Shown here piece after piece: positions 28,646 to 37,700 of a DNA stretch of 64,000 nucleotides (the first letter of the stretch is position 1; each line of letters opens with the position of its first letter). This stretch comes from Thiomicrorhabdus xiamenensis (GTDB taxonomy: Bacteria > Pseudomonadota > Gammaproteobacteria > Thiomicrospirales > Thiomicrospiraceae): contig NZ_CP054020.1 in the NCBI RefSeq assembly GCF_013282625.1, positions 1,426,001 through 1,490,000 on the forward strand, given 5' to 3'. The position numbers and the translations under genes are program-made. Under the pieces are notes generated by a model. That model saw only the letters and a list, made by a program, of their open reading frames with translations, searched no databases and had not been told where the DNA came from.

Positions 28646-30178
28646 TCAAATAATTTTATGAACATCAAGCAAGCCGTCAAAACGGCCATCGGCAAAAAGA
28701 CGATAGCCGCGAAGCTGCTTGCTGTGGATCACATACTGATCCTCGTACCATAAAGGCATGGCTGCCAAACTGGCATGCAGGCGACGTTGCAGCTGCCGAT
28801 AAAGTTCGGCCTGTTCATCAAGATCCGGACTTTGACCGGCACGCAAAATCAGATCGTCGGCAACCGGGTCGACATAGCGGCCACGGTTAGCGCCTTTCGG
28901 AGGAATCGCATTCGATGCGAAAACATACTGAAAAATATCCGGACTTTTAACACCGACCCAGGCCAGACTGTAAAGCTGAAAACGGCCTTTTTTAATGTCG
29001 TTGTAAAAAGTCCCCCAGTCATAACTCTGAATCTTCAGTTCAATTCCCAGCGGCTTGAGCTGCGCTTGATAAATGGTCGCCAAACGAATTCGCGTCGGAT
29101 CGTTTGAAGTCTTGTAACTCAGCTCGATCACCGTCCGGTTCTGGGCGTCTTTCTTCAGCAATTCGGGCGGTACTTCAACCTGTCGCAGTAATTCGCGGGC
29201 CTTATGCGGATTATATTCGTAGTCCGGCATTCCTTCGACACCGCACCAGTGCTCAGGAACCAGAAGCCCTTGAGCCAGTCGCGCGTGCCCTTTAAACATA
29301 CTGTCGATCACCGCCTGACGGTTAATTCCATGCGCAATCGCCTGCCGCAGTGCCGGCTGCTTTAATAAAGTATCCTCAAAATTAAAACCGATATAACCGA
29401 AATTGGTTCCTTCACGAAAGCTGACTGCGATCCCATCCTGCTGCTGGCAGTAATTAACCAGTTCCGGAGAAAGATCGTTCTGCAGCAGATCCACTTCGTT
29501 ATTAAGCAACTTAAGTACCCGCACGGTTGCATCCTTAACCGGAACGAACTCCAACAGAACCTTGTCTTTGCGCCTTTGCAGAACGATCGACTGCTCGGAT
29601 ATTTTCAGGCACTGACAGGCGCCGGAACCGACCGGATCGAGATGAAACGGATGTTGCTTTTCAACCAGATTTTTCGGCACGATACCGATAACCAACCGAC
29701 CGACAAACAATGCGTCCACCTGAGTCAGGAAAAAATCGACCGTGTTTTGATCAATAACTTCGATACGCTGAATATTTTTCAGCGAACCGCGATGCGCGGA
29801 ACCGAAATCCTTATCCAGAACACTGTTATAGGTTGCCGCGATATCTTCTGCGGTCAGAAGATCGCCGTTGATGAAACGACTTTGTTCCCTGAGGCGAAAA
29901 CGGTAGTGGGTATCTGACAACTTTTGCCAGTCGGCAAGATCGGGGATCGGTTCGAAACGTTCATTGAAATCGATTAACTTACGATAAAGCAGGCGGTTAA
30001 CCCGGCTGGAAAGCGCATCGGTTGCCTTGCGCGGGTCAAGCATCTGTGGCCGTCCGGTCACCGCCATGCGAATCGTGGTGTCGGCCAAAGGCTGAGAACA
30101 GCCGGCCAGCAGGGACGAAGCCGCCGCAGCCGATGAAACATATTTTAAGAAACGCCGACGGCAATAAAAGTCATTCAT
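28646..30178 (-). CDS. Peptide-type ABC substrate-binding lipoprotein (family 5)
   Basis: A 510-residue binding protein. The N-terminus has RRRFLK at 7-12, a Tat-like twin-arginine, and a lipobox LLAGC ending at Cys27, so it is a lipoprotein probably exported by the Tat route. The core (RPQMLDPRKATDALSSRVNRLLYRKL and FRLREQSRFINGDLLTAEDI) is typical of DppA/OppA-type family 5. It follows a TolC-like gene by 19 bases and converges on amrS. The peptide-type permeases DppB/DppC lie 3.4 kb downstream on the same strand, beyond the AmmeMemoRadiSam genes, and are candidates for its membrane partners. Confidence 0.9.
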   Translation of the reverse strand: MNDFYCRRRFLKYVSSAAAASSLLAGCSQPLADTTIRMAVTGRPQMLDPRKATDALSSRVNRLLYRKLIDFNERFEPIPDLADWQKLSDTHYRFRLREQSRFINGDLLTAEDIAATYNSVLDKDFGSAHRGSLKNIQRIEVIDQNTVDFFLTQVDALFVGRLVIGIVPKNLVEKQHPFHLDPVGSGACQCLKISEQSIVLQRRKDKVLLEFVPVKDATVRVLKLLNNEVDLLQNDLSPELVNYCQQQDGIAVSFREGTNFGYIGFNFEDTLLKQPALRQAIAHGINRQAVIDSMFKGHARLAQGLLVPEHWCGVEGMPDYEYNPHKARELLRQVEVPPELLKKDAQNRTVIELSYKTSNDPTRIRLATIYQAQLKPLGIELKIQSYDWGTFYNDIKKGRFQLYSLAWVGVKSPDIFQYVFASNAIPPKGANRGRYVDPVADDLILRAGQSPDLDEQAELYRQLQRRLHASLAAMPLWYEDQYVIHSKQLRGYRLFADGRFDGLLDVHKII

Positions 30179-30197
30179 AAACCAGATTCGCCGTCCA

Positions 30198-31550
30198 TTA
30201 GGAGGCGTTGCTTCCCGCCTTAAGCAATCGGTCGAACTCTTCCAGATCCTGCGGCGTCAAATCGCCAAGCGCCGATTCCAAACGTAGACGGTTTAAAACC
30301 TGATTATGCAGCGCCTCAACGAGATTTTTGCGCGCATCCACTTGGTTGGCACGCGCACTCAGAACTTCAAGCATATCTTTAAGGCCGACTTTATAACCTT
30401 CTTCCGCCGCTTCCAAGAAAGCATCATTCGATTTGACCGCTTCACGCAGTGCGGCAATCAAAACTTCGCCACGCTGGATGTTTCGCACCTGCGAGCGGGC
30501 ATTAAGACGTGCCAGGTTTTTACTGTCACGCAACGCCTCATTACTCTTCTGACTGGCAAAGCGCGCTGCGCTGACATTGGAAGTCGTACTGCCACCGGTG
30601 TATAGCGGAACCGTCACATTAACCCCGATTGAGGTATCGGAAACGTCAGATTGATCGGTCTGGTAATTCCGGTCGTTATATTGCGCCTGAGCAGAAACCG
30701 TTGGCCAGTGCCCTGATTTCTGCACTTCAATCTCCTGCTTGGCGATTTGCGCCTGATAAACTGAAGCGCGAACCCCCAGATTAGTCTCCTGAGCACGAGT
30801 TTCCACTTCGGCAAGACTCAGTTCATAGTGCGGCAACTGCGTTTCAAGCGGTAACATTTTCAGAGATTCGAATGGCTTCCCGGTAATTTTAAGCAGCTCT
30901 TCCTGCGCCAGATCCAAACTGTTTTCGGCGTTAATTCGATTCGACTTTGACAGGTCATAACTGGATTTGGCTTGCAGGACATCGACCTGGCTCGCCAAAC
31001 CGACTTCTGCCGATGCCTGTGCGCTTTCCAGCTGTAACAGATCCGCCTTTTCACGCGACTTATACAATTCCAATGTCTGCTCGGCAAGCAACACATTGAA
31101 ATAAGCTTCCGTGACTTTAAGGATCAGCTCTTCTTCTGCAGTCTGCAACGCGATCTGTGAAGCCTGTAGCGCAATTTCCGACTGATCGATTCGCGCCCAG
31201 AGTTCGTGCTGATAAACGCTCTGATTCAGCGTCAGCGACATATTGGTATATTCTGCGTCATAACCGGACAGCGAACTGTCGGAATTGGTGTAAGAGGCAC
31301 CAGCCTGAATCTGCGGCAACAGCCCACCTTCCAACGCATTCAACTGTTCTTTATCGGCTTCATACTGTGCTTTTGCCTGAGCCAATACAGGATCGTACTG
31401 CAACGCCATCTGATAAACGTCGATCAGTCCGTTCGCTTTGGCATTAGCGCCTTGTGAAAGCCCGAAAACTCCTGCAATCAACAACGCCTTCGGAAGTGCT
31501 TTAAGTGGATTCCACTGCCCTTTAAAAAGTTTATTTGGCTGATGTCGCAT
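30198..31550 (-). CDS. tolC: TolC-family outer-membrane efflux/secretion protein
   Basis: The 450-residue protein has a signal peptide (LLIAGVFGLSQGANA, to about residue 38) and two repeated coiled-coil/beta halves typical of TolC. Segments such as LIDVYQMALQYDPVLAQAKAQYEADKE, NQSVYQHELW, VTEAYFNVLLAEQTLELYKSR and GVNVTVPLYTGGSTTSNVSAAR follow the TolC order. It forms the trimeric outer-membrane channel of type I secretion and tripartite efflux systems. The neighbours (CYTH protein, binding lipoprotein) do not indicate which system it serves. It might secrete the LapA-like adhesin encoded at 51.6 kb (inference). Confidence 0.92.
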   Translation of the reverse strand: MRHQPNKLFKGQWNPLKALPKALLIAGVFGLSQGANAKANGLIDVYQMALQYDPVLAQAKAQYEADKEQLNALEGGLLPQIQAGASYTNSDSSLSGYDAEYTNMSLTLNQSVYQHELWARIDQSEIALQASQIALQTAEEELILKVTEAYFNVLLAEQTLELYKSREKADLLQLESAQASAEVGLASQVDVLQAKSSYDLSKSNRINAENSLDLAQEELLKITGKPFESLKMLPLETQLPHYELSLAEVETRAQETNLGVRASVYQAQIAKQEIEVQKSGHWPTVSAQAQYNDRNYQTDQSDVSDTSIGVNVTVPLYTGGSTTSNVSAARFASQKSNEALRDSKNLARLNARSQVRNIQRGEVLIAALREAVKSNDAFLEAAEEGYKVGLKDMLEVLSARANQVDARKNLVEALHNQVLNRLRLESALGDLTPQDLEEFDRLLKAGSNAS

Positions 31551-31552
31551 AA

Positions 31553-32053
31553 CTAAAATCCTTTTTTCTCGTTTTCGTTCCAGCTCTGGTACGGATATTC
31601 GGAAAGACTAATATTATAATAGCGTGCTTCCTGAGTCACCTCTTTGCCGGCCCATTCCGGCATCGCTATTTGCTCGTCTTCGGACGCCATTTCCACTTCA
31701 GCGACAATCAACCCCTGATTATCTCCGTGAAATTCGTCGATTTCCCAGGTATGACTGCCGTAGTCCACCAGATAACGGATTTTTTCGATTACCGGGCCGA
31801 CAGCCAGGGTTTTTAACATTTTTTCGGCGTCCGCCACAGGAATTGAGTATTCATACTCGTCGCGACTTAAACCGATTTCAAGGCTTTTTATATTGATATT
31901 AGCCTGCTCACCTTCGATACGTACGCGTACCGAGCTCTTTACTGCCCCTTTCAACGGAGTCAGGTAGCCTTGTGCAAAATGGGTTTTCTTGTGCGCTAAC
32001 GCTTTCCAGCTGTCGTCCTCGACTAAAAACTTACGTTCGATTTCCCTTGCCAT
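31553..32053 (-). CDS. CYTH-domain protein (inorganic triphosphatase / adenylate cyclase-like)
   Basis: This 166-residue protein opens with the EIERKFLV motif that defines the CYTH triphosphate tunnel family. Alternating acidic and basic residues on beta strands (SSVRVRIEG, VIEKIRYLVDYG, EIDEFHG, IVAEVEMASE) line the tunnel. Small bacterial CYTH proteins usually hydrolyse inorganic triphosphate; adenylate cyclase activity is a rarer alternative. It lies between cysM and tolC on the same strand with gaps of 37 and 2 bases, so it is probably part of one operon. Confidence 0.9.
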   Translation of the reverse strand: MAREIERKFLVEDDSWKALAHKKTHFAQGYLTPLKGAVKSSVRVRIEGEQANINIKSLEIGLSRDEYEYSIPVADAEKMLKTLAVGPVIEKIRYLVDYGSHTWEIDEFHGDNQGLIVAEVEMASEDEQIAMPEWAGKEVTQEARYYNISLSEYPYQSWNENEKKGF

Positions 32054-32090
32054 TGTTTCTTTTTATCCTGCTTGATCCTGTTGTACGCGC

Positions 32091-32978
32091 TTAATTGAAA
32101 ACACCCGTGGAAAGATAACGGTCGCCACGGTCGCAGACAATCGTCACCACCACAGCGTTTTCCACTTCATTGGCGACCTTCAGTGCCGCGGCCATAGCCC
32201 CTCCGGAAGAAACACCGGCAAAAATACCTTCCTTGCGCGCCATCTCGCGCATCGTTTCCTCGGCCAATGTCTGAGACATATCAATAATTCGATCTACGCG
32301 AGTCTCTTCGTAAATCTTCGGCATATACTCCTTCGGCCAACGGCGAATCCCCGGAATTGCCGCGCCTTCCTGCGGTTGCACACCGACAATCTGAATATCT
32401 GGATTCTGTTCTTTCAGATACATGGAGGTCCCCATAATGGTTCCGGTAGTACCCATGGCACTGACAAAATGGGTGATTTTCTGCTGCGAATCGCGCCAGA
32501 TCTCCGGACCGGTCGAATGATAATGAGCCAGCGGATTATCCGGATTGGAGAACTGATCAAGCATAACCCCCTGACCGTCCCTGACCATTTTTTGAGCCAG
32601 ATCACGAGCGCCTTCCATCCCCTCTTCTTTGGAAACCGTAATCAACTCGGCGCCATATGCGGACATGGACGCCTTGCGTTCCATACTCATATTGTCCGGC
32701 ATAATCAGCTTCATCTTGTACCCTTTCAATGCCGCTGCCATAGCCAGGGCAATACCGGTATTTCCGCTTGTCGCCTCGACCAGAGTATCCCCCGGTTTAA
32801 TCTCTCCGCGTGCTTCCGCCTGCTGAATCATATACAGAGCAGGACGATCCTTGACCGAACCCGCCGGATTATTCCCCTCCAGCTTGGCGAGAATCACGCT
32901 GTTGGTTTGCGGATTGAGAAGACGCTGAACTTTGACAAGCGGCGTATTGCCGACAAAATCAGTAAGGGTTGCAAACAT
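32091..32978 (-). CDS. cysM: Cysteine synthase B (CysM)
   Basis: The 295-residue length is that of CysM (about 300). The PLP-binding lysine sits in NPAGSVKDRPALYMI (near residue 42), the substrate loop is EATSGNTGIALA, and the phosphate loop is SAMGTTGTIMG. CysM makes cysteine or S-sulfocysteine from O-acetylserine with sulfide or thiosulfate. The RRWPKEYMPKIY segment distinguishes CysM from CysK. The ability to use thiosulfate fits a sulfur oxidiser. It is 40 bases downstream of a prenyltransferase gene and 37 bases upstream of the CYTH gene. Confidence 0.94.
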   Translation of the reverse strand: MFATLTDFVGNTPLVKVQRLLNPQTNSVILAKLEGNNPAGSVKDRPALYMIQQAEARGEIKPGDTLVEATSGNTGIALAMAAALKGYKMKLIMPDNMSMERKASMSAYGAELITVSKEEGMEGARDLAQKMVRDGQGVMLDQFSNPDNPLAHYHSTGPEIWRDSQQKITHFVSAMGTTGTIMGTSMYLKEQNPDIQIVGVQPQEGAAIPGIRRWPKEYMPKIYEETRVDRIIDMSQTLAEETMREMARKEGIFAGVSSGGAMAAALKVANEVENAVVVTIVCDRGDRYLSTGVFN

Positions 32979-33018
32979 TCGAATTCCTTCGTAGCAGTTT
33001 TATTCAAACGACACCGTT

Positions 33019-33951
33019 TCAAATCATCAGAGCTGAAGCGATGCTCAACGGAAAAAAGAGGTTTATTATGACATTCATTGCCAAAATTGGGCGCAAAATA
33101 GGTAAATTTTCTAAGCTGATTGCCATGTCCGGATGATCTTTGAGCCATTTTTTCAAATGTACCGCCATCCAGAGCATCGGGACACCCCAAAACGTCAGCA
33201 AATAAAGAACCTTATGCTCCAGAACCTGCGCCATAATCAACAGTAAAATCAGACTGGCCAGACAGGAGAACACAAACAACCAATAAGCGTTGCTGTTTCC
33301 ATAGGCGATCCAGACATTCGTACGACCGACGGTTCGATCCGCCTGAATATCGGGTAGCTGATTCAACAGCAAGAGGTTATTAACCAGAAAAAAACAGATT
33401 AATGCAAAAATCATTGCCGCACTATCAGCCTGACCGGCAATGACCCAGTAAGACCCCAAAAGCATTACCGGACCGAATCCCAACCCGGCCGCTAGCCAAT
33501 AAACCAACGGCAGTCGAGTTATCGTCGAAGTGTAAAAACGGATCAAGATCAGGCCGATTCCGCCAAAAACGAGCAGCCACGGGCTTACCTTCCAGGAAAA
33601 ATACAACCCCAACACGATCAATACGGCAACCATGGTTTGATAGGCGCGTTCGGCAAAGCCAAGATCTGCCCGAAAATCGAGTAGCGCCCCGCTACCTCCG
33701 CTGAAAGCGGTTTTAAGGGTAATTGCATCGAGACCGGATTCGGTATCTTCGATTTCATTACGCAAATTGACCGCAGCATGCGCCAACAAAGCGCTAATCA
33801 ATAATAATGCGAGTATCATGGGATGCCAATCAATGCCTTGATAGGAACTCAGCGCCGCTGCAGACAATGGCATAATCAGCCCTAATAAAAGAAAATTCGG
33901 TCGACAGGCAAACCATATCGCCCTGGCCTTTTGCAAAGAAGTTGAGTACAC
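33019..33951 (-). CDS. UbiA-family prenyltransferase (MenA-like)
   Basis: The 310-residue protein has eight or nine membrane helices. The two Asp-rich prenyl-diphosphate motifs are NLRNEIEDTESGLD (about 62-75) and NQLPDIQADRTVGR (about 210-223). The arrangement is nearest to the 1,4-dihydroxy-2-naphthoate prenyltransferase group, but no other menaquinone gene is in the window, and a related quinone or other aromatic acceptor is possible. It is the first gene of a probable five-gene operon that runs through cysM, CYTH, tolC and the binding lipoprotein. Confidence 0.82.
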   Translation of the reverse strand: MYSTSLQKARAIWFACRPNFLLLGLIMPLSAAALSSYQGIDWHPMILALLLISALLAHAAVNLRNEIEDTESGLDAITLKTAFSGGSGALLDFRADLGFAERAYQTMVAVLIVLGLYFSWKVSPWLLVFGGIGLILIRFYTSTITRLPLVYWLAAGLGFGPVMLLGSYWVIAGQADSAAMIFALICFFLVNNLLLLNQLPDIQADRTVGRTNVWIAYGNSNAYWLFVFSCLASLILLLIMAQVLEHKVLYLLTFWGVPMLWMAVHLKKWLKDHPDMAISLENLPILRPILAMNVIINLFFPLSIASALMI

Positions 33952-34067
33952 ACCTTTTTCCTAATCAAGTTTATAAGTAATAATTCCAAGAATAACCTTA
34001 TAATAATTGACGATTATCGGCTACTGCCGTTACAGTTTAATAACGCTCTGACGTGCTTTAGCGCGCC

Positions 34068-34094
34068 AGGCGTATATAAAATCCCCGGTAATTT
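34068..34094 (+). promoter_or_regulatory. 27-nt conserved upstream motif, copy 2 (before the chemoreceptor gene)
   Basis: The segment reads AGGCGTATATAAAAT followed by CCCCGGTAATTT and ends 36 bases before the ATG of the chemoreceptor. It differs from the copy before mfd at three positions only. Identical placement relative to the start codon argues for a shared promoter or operator. Confidence 0.5.
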
Positions 34095-34130
34095 TATAAA
34101 TAATGATCTAACCCCATCGAGGCTAAATCT

Positions 34131-36746
34131 ATGTCCGCCCAATCTTCGCTCAGAACAAAAGTCATTACCATCGCCACCCTTGTCGGCCTTTCCGTCGCAT
34201 TCATTATCGGCGTAATCCTGTATTTCACTTCGGTGGCTCCGGTTAAAGGTGAGGTTGAAAGCAGACTGACTCACCAAATGAAAACCTTTATCGACGACCA
34301 GCTGCATTTAAAGGTTCAGGGCGGAATTACCGGTTCAACCGCACTCAGTTTTAACGATCAGGCAATCAATTCTTTAAGAAGCGGCGAATTGTCCGGCGCC
34401 AAGCAGCTGATCGAGTCCATTCGCCAACGTTATGCCGATCAGACAAATTATAAGAATATCAAGACGGAATTAATCGCTCCTAACGGTCAATCGCTGATTC
34501 AGTCTTGGCACCAAGGCATTCCAAATACCAATCATGCCCAAAATGCTTTTTTCAAAAAAGTGCAGCAAGACAAACAGGCTTTCGGTTCTTTAACGATTGA
34601 CGAACGTGGTGTCGGCGTAGTCTCTCTGTCGCCGGTTCAGTATCAAGGCGAAATGATCGGTATGCTTTCAATGACACAAGGTCTGGCTTCTGTCAGCAAA
34701 ACTTTCGTCAAAGAAAACAACGGCTACTGGGTACTTCTTGTCAGCAAGCAGTATTTGCAGAATAAATTCAACAACGCTCAGCTTCTTAATAAAAACACCT
34801 CTATCGGAAATAATTATGTCGTTGCCAACGATCGCTGGTTTAAGCCTGAATCGCTGGAAATGGTCAAAAGCAGCTTTAAAGAAGTTGGCGAAAGCGACCA
34901 CCATGTCTATGTAAATGGTGACAAAGCTTATATTGACGTACCGGCCTTGGATGAGAACAATCAGGCCTTCGGACGACACATTTTCATTTTGGACAAAAAA
35001 GTCTATCAAGGCCCGATTGATCAGGCGATGAATTCCGCCTGGATGTCGATTCTTGGGATTATTTTCGGCATTATCGTTCTTTCGGGCATTCTGGTGATGG
35101 TCGTCACCCGAGTCGTTATCAGACCGTTGGAATCTGTACAGAAAATGACCGATCATATCGTAAACAGCGGCGATTTCAGTCAGAAATTTGCGGTTCAGAA
35201 TCAGGATGAAGTCGGCCGTACCGCGAGCGCTTTAAACAATCTGCTGAATAATATCAGCCAGGCGCTGGACGAGGCCAATAACGTCGTCAAAGCAATTGCC
35301 TCAGGCGACTTCTCCCGCCAGATCAGCGGCGAGTACCAAGGAGATCTTGGCGCTCTGAAAGACGGGGTCAACAGCAGCGCACAAAATATTTCCCATGTAA
35401 TGCATGAACTCTCGAACGTTATGCAATCACTCAAAGACGGTGAATATGACATTGCCATCAACTCCGGAATGGCGCAAGGCGATTTCCGCAGTATGCTGGA
35501 CAATGCGCAAACGGCGATGAATGAAACCAACGAAATCATTCAGGGCATCAACCTGGTCATGCAGGATATGCGTCAGGGACGTTTCAACAGTCGCGTCAAC
35601 CTGAAAACCAACGGCGAACTGACAACCCTTAAAGAACGTATCAACCAATCGATGGACGAACTTGAACAGGCACTGAGCGAAATTACCAAGGTCGTTACCG
35701 CGCAGGCTTCCGGCGACTTGACACAACGCATTAACGGCGAATACCAGGGCGAACTCGAACAGCTTAAGAACGCCATTAATCAGTCAATCGAACGACTGGC
35801 GGAAACCGTTGATCAAGCGGTACACACTTCCTCCACCGTCAGTGACGAAGCCGGAACGCTTTCGCGCGACGCAACCGACTTGAGCTCCCGTGTACAACAG
35901 CAAGCGGCCGCTCTGGAAGAGACTTCGGCAACCATGGAAGAAATGAATTCGGCAGTACAGAACAACACCGAAAGTGCGCATCATGCGGCCGTTCTGTTCG
36001 AGGAAGTTAACAGCCAGACCGAACAAGCCGGTCAGGTCATGGAAAAAACCATTGAAGCCATGGGTTCGATTCAGGATTCCAGCCATGAAATTGCCGAAAT
36101 TGTTACTCTGATCGACAGTATCGCTTTCCAAACCAACCTATTGGCATTGAATGCTGCGGTCGAAGCGGCACGTGCCGGTGAACACGGCCGCGGTTTTGCG
36201 GTCGTTGCCGGTGAAGTACGTGCTCTGGCGCAAAAATCTGCGGACGCCGCGAAAGATATTAAGCAATTGATTGATTCCAGCGTGTTGCGAATTGACCAGG
36301 GAACCAAACTGGCCAGCGAGACCGGTAAAGTCATCAAAAATATTACCGAATCAATCGATAAAGCCAACGGCATGATCCATCAGATCACCAATGCTTCGGC
36401 CGAACAGTCCGAAGGTGTTAACCAGGTCTACCAAGCGATCAGTGATATCGATATAGCAACCCAGCAAAACTCGGCACTGGTCGACAGAACTTCTGCAGCA
36501 GCGGCGACAATGAGTGAGCAAGCGCAGGTACTCCAGCAAAATATGGCCTTCTTTAAAACTGGTAACCAACCTAGTTATGTTGCGCCGAAAATCAGTTCGT
36601 CAGCTGCACCGGCACCTAAACCTGCTGCTAAACAGCCAGCTAAATCTTCTGCGCCACAGGAAAAGGCTACCAAAAGCACGGCCAAAACCGCCCAGATCCC
36701 CGCTCCCAGCAACAGCCAAGGCGGAGATGAATGGGAAGAGTTTTAA
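34131..36746 (+). CDS. Methyl-accepting chemotaxis protein with several HAMP domains
   Basis: An 871-residue receptor. A first membrane helix (about 11-33) is followed by a 270-residue periplasmic Cache-like sensor, a second helix (about 304-326), and at least three HAMP-type units between 330 and 565 (each ending in SGDFSQKF, SGDFSRQI or SGDLTQRI style motifs). The kinase-control tip IDSIAFQTNLLALNAAVEAA is near residue 662. The Ala/Pro/Lys-rich linker leads to a terminal EWEEF, an xWxxF pentapeptide that can tether the methyltransferase CheR and the methylesterase CheB. A GAGG SD precedes the start. The ligand is unknown. Confidence 0.95.
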   Translation: MSAQSSLRTKVITIATLVGLSVAFIIGVILYFTSVAPVKGEVESRLTHQMKTFIDDQLHLKVQGGITGSTALSFNDQAINSLRSGELSGAKQLIESIRQRYADQTNYKNIKTELIAPNGQSLIQSWHQGIPNTNHAQNAFFKKVQQDKQAFGSLTIDERGVGVVSLSPVQYQGEMIGMLSMTQGLASVSKTFVKENNGYWVLLVSKQYLQNKFNNAQLLNKNTSIGNNYVVANDRWFKPESLEMVKSSFKEVGESDHHVYVNGDKAYIDVPALDENNQAFGRHIFILDKKVYQGPIDQAMNSAWMSILGIIFGIIVLSGILVMVVTRVVIRPLESVQKMTDHIVNSGDFSQKFAVQNQDEVGRTASALNNLLNNISQALDEANNVVKAIASGDFSRQISGEYQGDLGALKDGVNSSAQNISHVMHELSNVMQSLKDGEYDIAINSGMAQGDFRSMLDNAQTAMNETNEIIQGINLVMQDMRQGRFNSRVNLKTNGELTTLKERINQSMDELEQALSEITKVVTAQASGDLTQRINGEYQGELEQLKNAINQSIERLAETVDQAVHTSSTVSDEAGTLSRDATDLSSRVQQQAAALEETSATMEEMNSAVQNNTESAHHAAVLFEEVNSQTEQAGQVMEKTIEAMGSIQDSSHEIAEIVTLIDSIAFQTNLLALNAAVEAARAGEHGRGFAVVAGEVRALAQKSADAAKDIKQLIDSSVLRIDQGTKLASETGKVIKNITESIDKANGMIHQITNASAEQSEGVNQVYQAISDIDIATQQNSALVDRTSAAAATMSEQAQVLQQNMAFFKTGNQPSYVAPKISSSAAPAPKPAAKQPAKSSAPQEKATKSTAKTAQIPAPSNSQGGDEWEEF

Positions 36747-36775
36747 CCTACACGATTCATTCCTTTAAAAATAAA

Positions 36776-36798
36776 AAAGCCGGCTCAATGCCGGCTTT
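36776..36798. terminator. Bidirectional terminator between the chemoreceptor and the Spy-like gene
   Basis: AAAGCCGGC and GCCGGCTTT pair perfectly over nine bases around a TCAAT loop, with A-runs before and T-rich sequence after, so it can end both convergent transcripts. Confidence 0.92.
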
Positions 36799-36821
36799 CT
36801 TGTCTGTACAAACAAATAACA

Positions 36822-37322
36822 TTATTTAACGTTGATGATTTCCATCGCTTTGGTACGCATCTGCGGATAGATCTCCTTGACCAACTTGGCGTATTGCTCG
36901 GCACTCAGAACTTTCTTAACGAACTGATGACACTTCATTTTGCCTTCAACCAGTTTCTCTCGAAGTTCGGCGATTTTTGCATGACGCTGTTTGATGACTT
37001 CAAGACTCTCGCCCTGCAATGCCATGACCCGTGACTCCTGCTCCATTTTATTGATCTTCTCAATCAACTGCTTTCCTTTGACCGCTTTTTCCGAGCGGAA
37101 CTTATTGAAAGTACGGCACTGCTCCGCCGTCAGATTAAGTTCTTTTTCGCTGTTAACGATCATTGGGATGAAGTTTGGCAGGTAGTTGGCATGCAGCGTT
37201 GCGCGAATTGCCTGCGCTGTCGGCACGACCGCTTTACAGACACCGGTTTCGTTCGCCATAACCTGGCTTGACGCAGAAAGAAGCGCTGCACCAAGAACAG
37301 CATGGATGAAAGGTTTTCTCAT
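36822..37322 (-). CDS. Periplasmic Spy/CpxP-like protein with extra cysteines
   Basis: The protein has 166 residues with a signal peptide (AVLGAALLSASSQVMA) and an all-helical mature part with two motifs in the Spy/CpxP LTxxQ style (NLTAEQCRTFNKF and VLSAEQYAKLVKE). Spy and CpxP are periplasmic chaperones or stress sensors. Three cysteines (CKAVVP, EQCRTF, MKCHQF) are not typical of Spy and could bind metal or form disulfides. The start was taken at the ATG at 37322, with AGGAG seven bases upstream; the GTG two codons earlier overlaps that SD. Expression may respond to envelope stress (inference). Confidence 0.65.
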   Translation of the reverse strand: MRKPFIHAVLGAALLSASSQVMANETGVCKAVVPTAQAIRATLHANYLPNFIPMIVNSEKELNLTAEQCRTFNKFRSEKAVKGKQLIEKINKMEQESRVMALQGESLEVIKQRHAKIAELREKLVEGKMKCHQFVKKVLSAEQYAKLVKEIYPQMRTKAMEIINVK

Positions 37323-37700
37323 TGTCACTCTCCTGAATTATAAACGGGTGCTATGCCCGCGTAAGTGCGTTTCAATTCGTTGCAAAATTTTCAACAAACG
37401 GCAAATAGAACCGACCCGAAACTATTAACTTTTGTTATCTACAAATAAATAATACCTATTTATAAAACGTTTTTATACTTTAATTTCTGAATTCGCCGTC
37501 GAAAATTCAATTGACATTCACTGATATCTGCCTTTAAATTTACGTTCTTTTCGTTATTACTCAAAAGACATAATGAAAAATAAAGCATGCAAATAGTGAG
37601 TTCAATCCATTTTTGCAGCAGACAATACCGATTTCTCGTCTTTCGATATATACATAACGAAATATAAAATAGAAGTAACAACGTAATTCAGGAGTTTTAA
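37323..37700 (+). promoter_or_regulatory. 378-bp gap with promoter of the mop gene and a palindrome
   Basis: The stretch is AT-rich and I see no gene in it. Near its right end an 18-bp imperfect palindrome (TCGATATATACATAACGA, 37643-37660, 14 of 18 positions symmetric) overlaps a TATAAAAT-type minus-10 box at 37664-37671. Its right arm TACATAACG equals one arm of the ModE operator at E. coli modA as I remember it, but the spacer is shorter than in ModE sites. It is a candidate molybdate-responsive operator. Confidence 0.4.

Noticed and set aside
37460-37681. 73-codon minus-strand frame between the Spy-like gene and mop
   Set aside because: No SD, odd composition (Cys, Tyr, Lys and Asn rich), and it covers the mop promoter.
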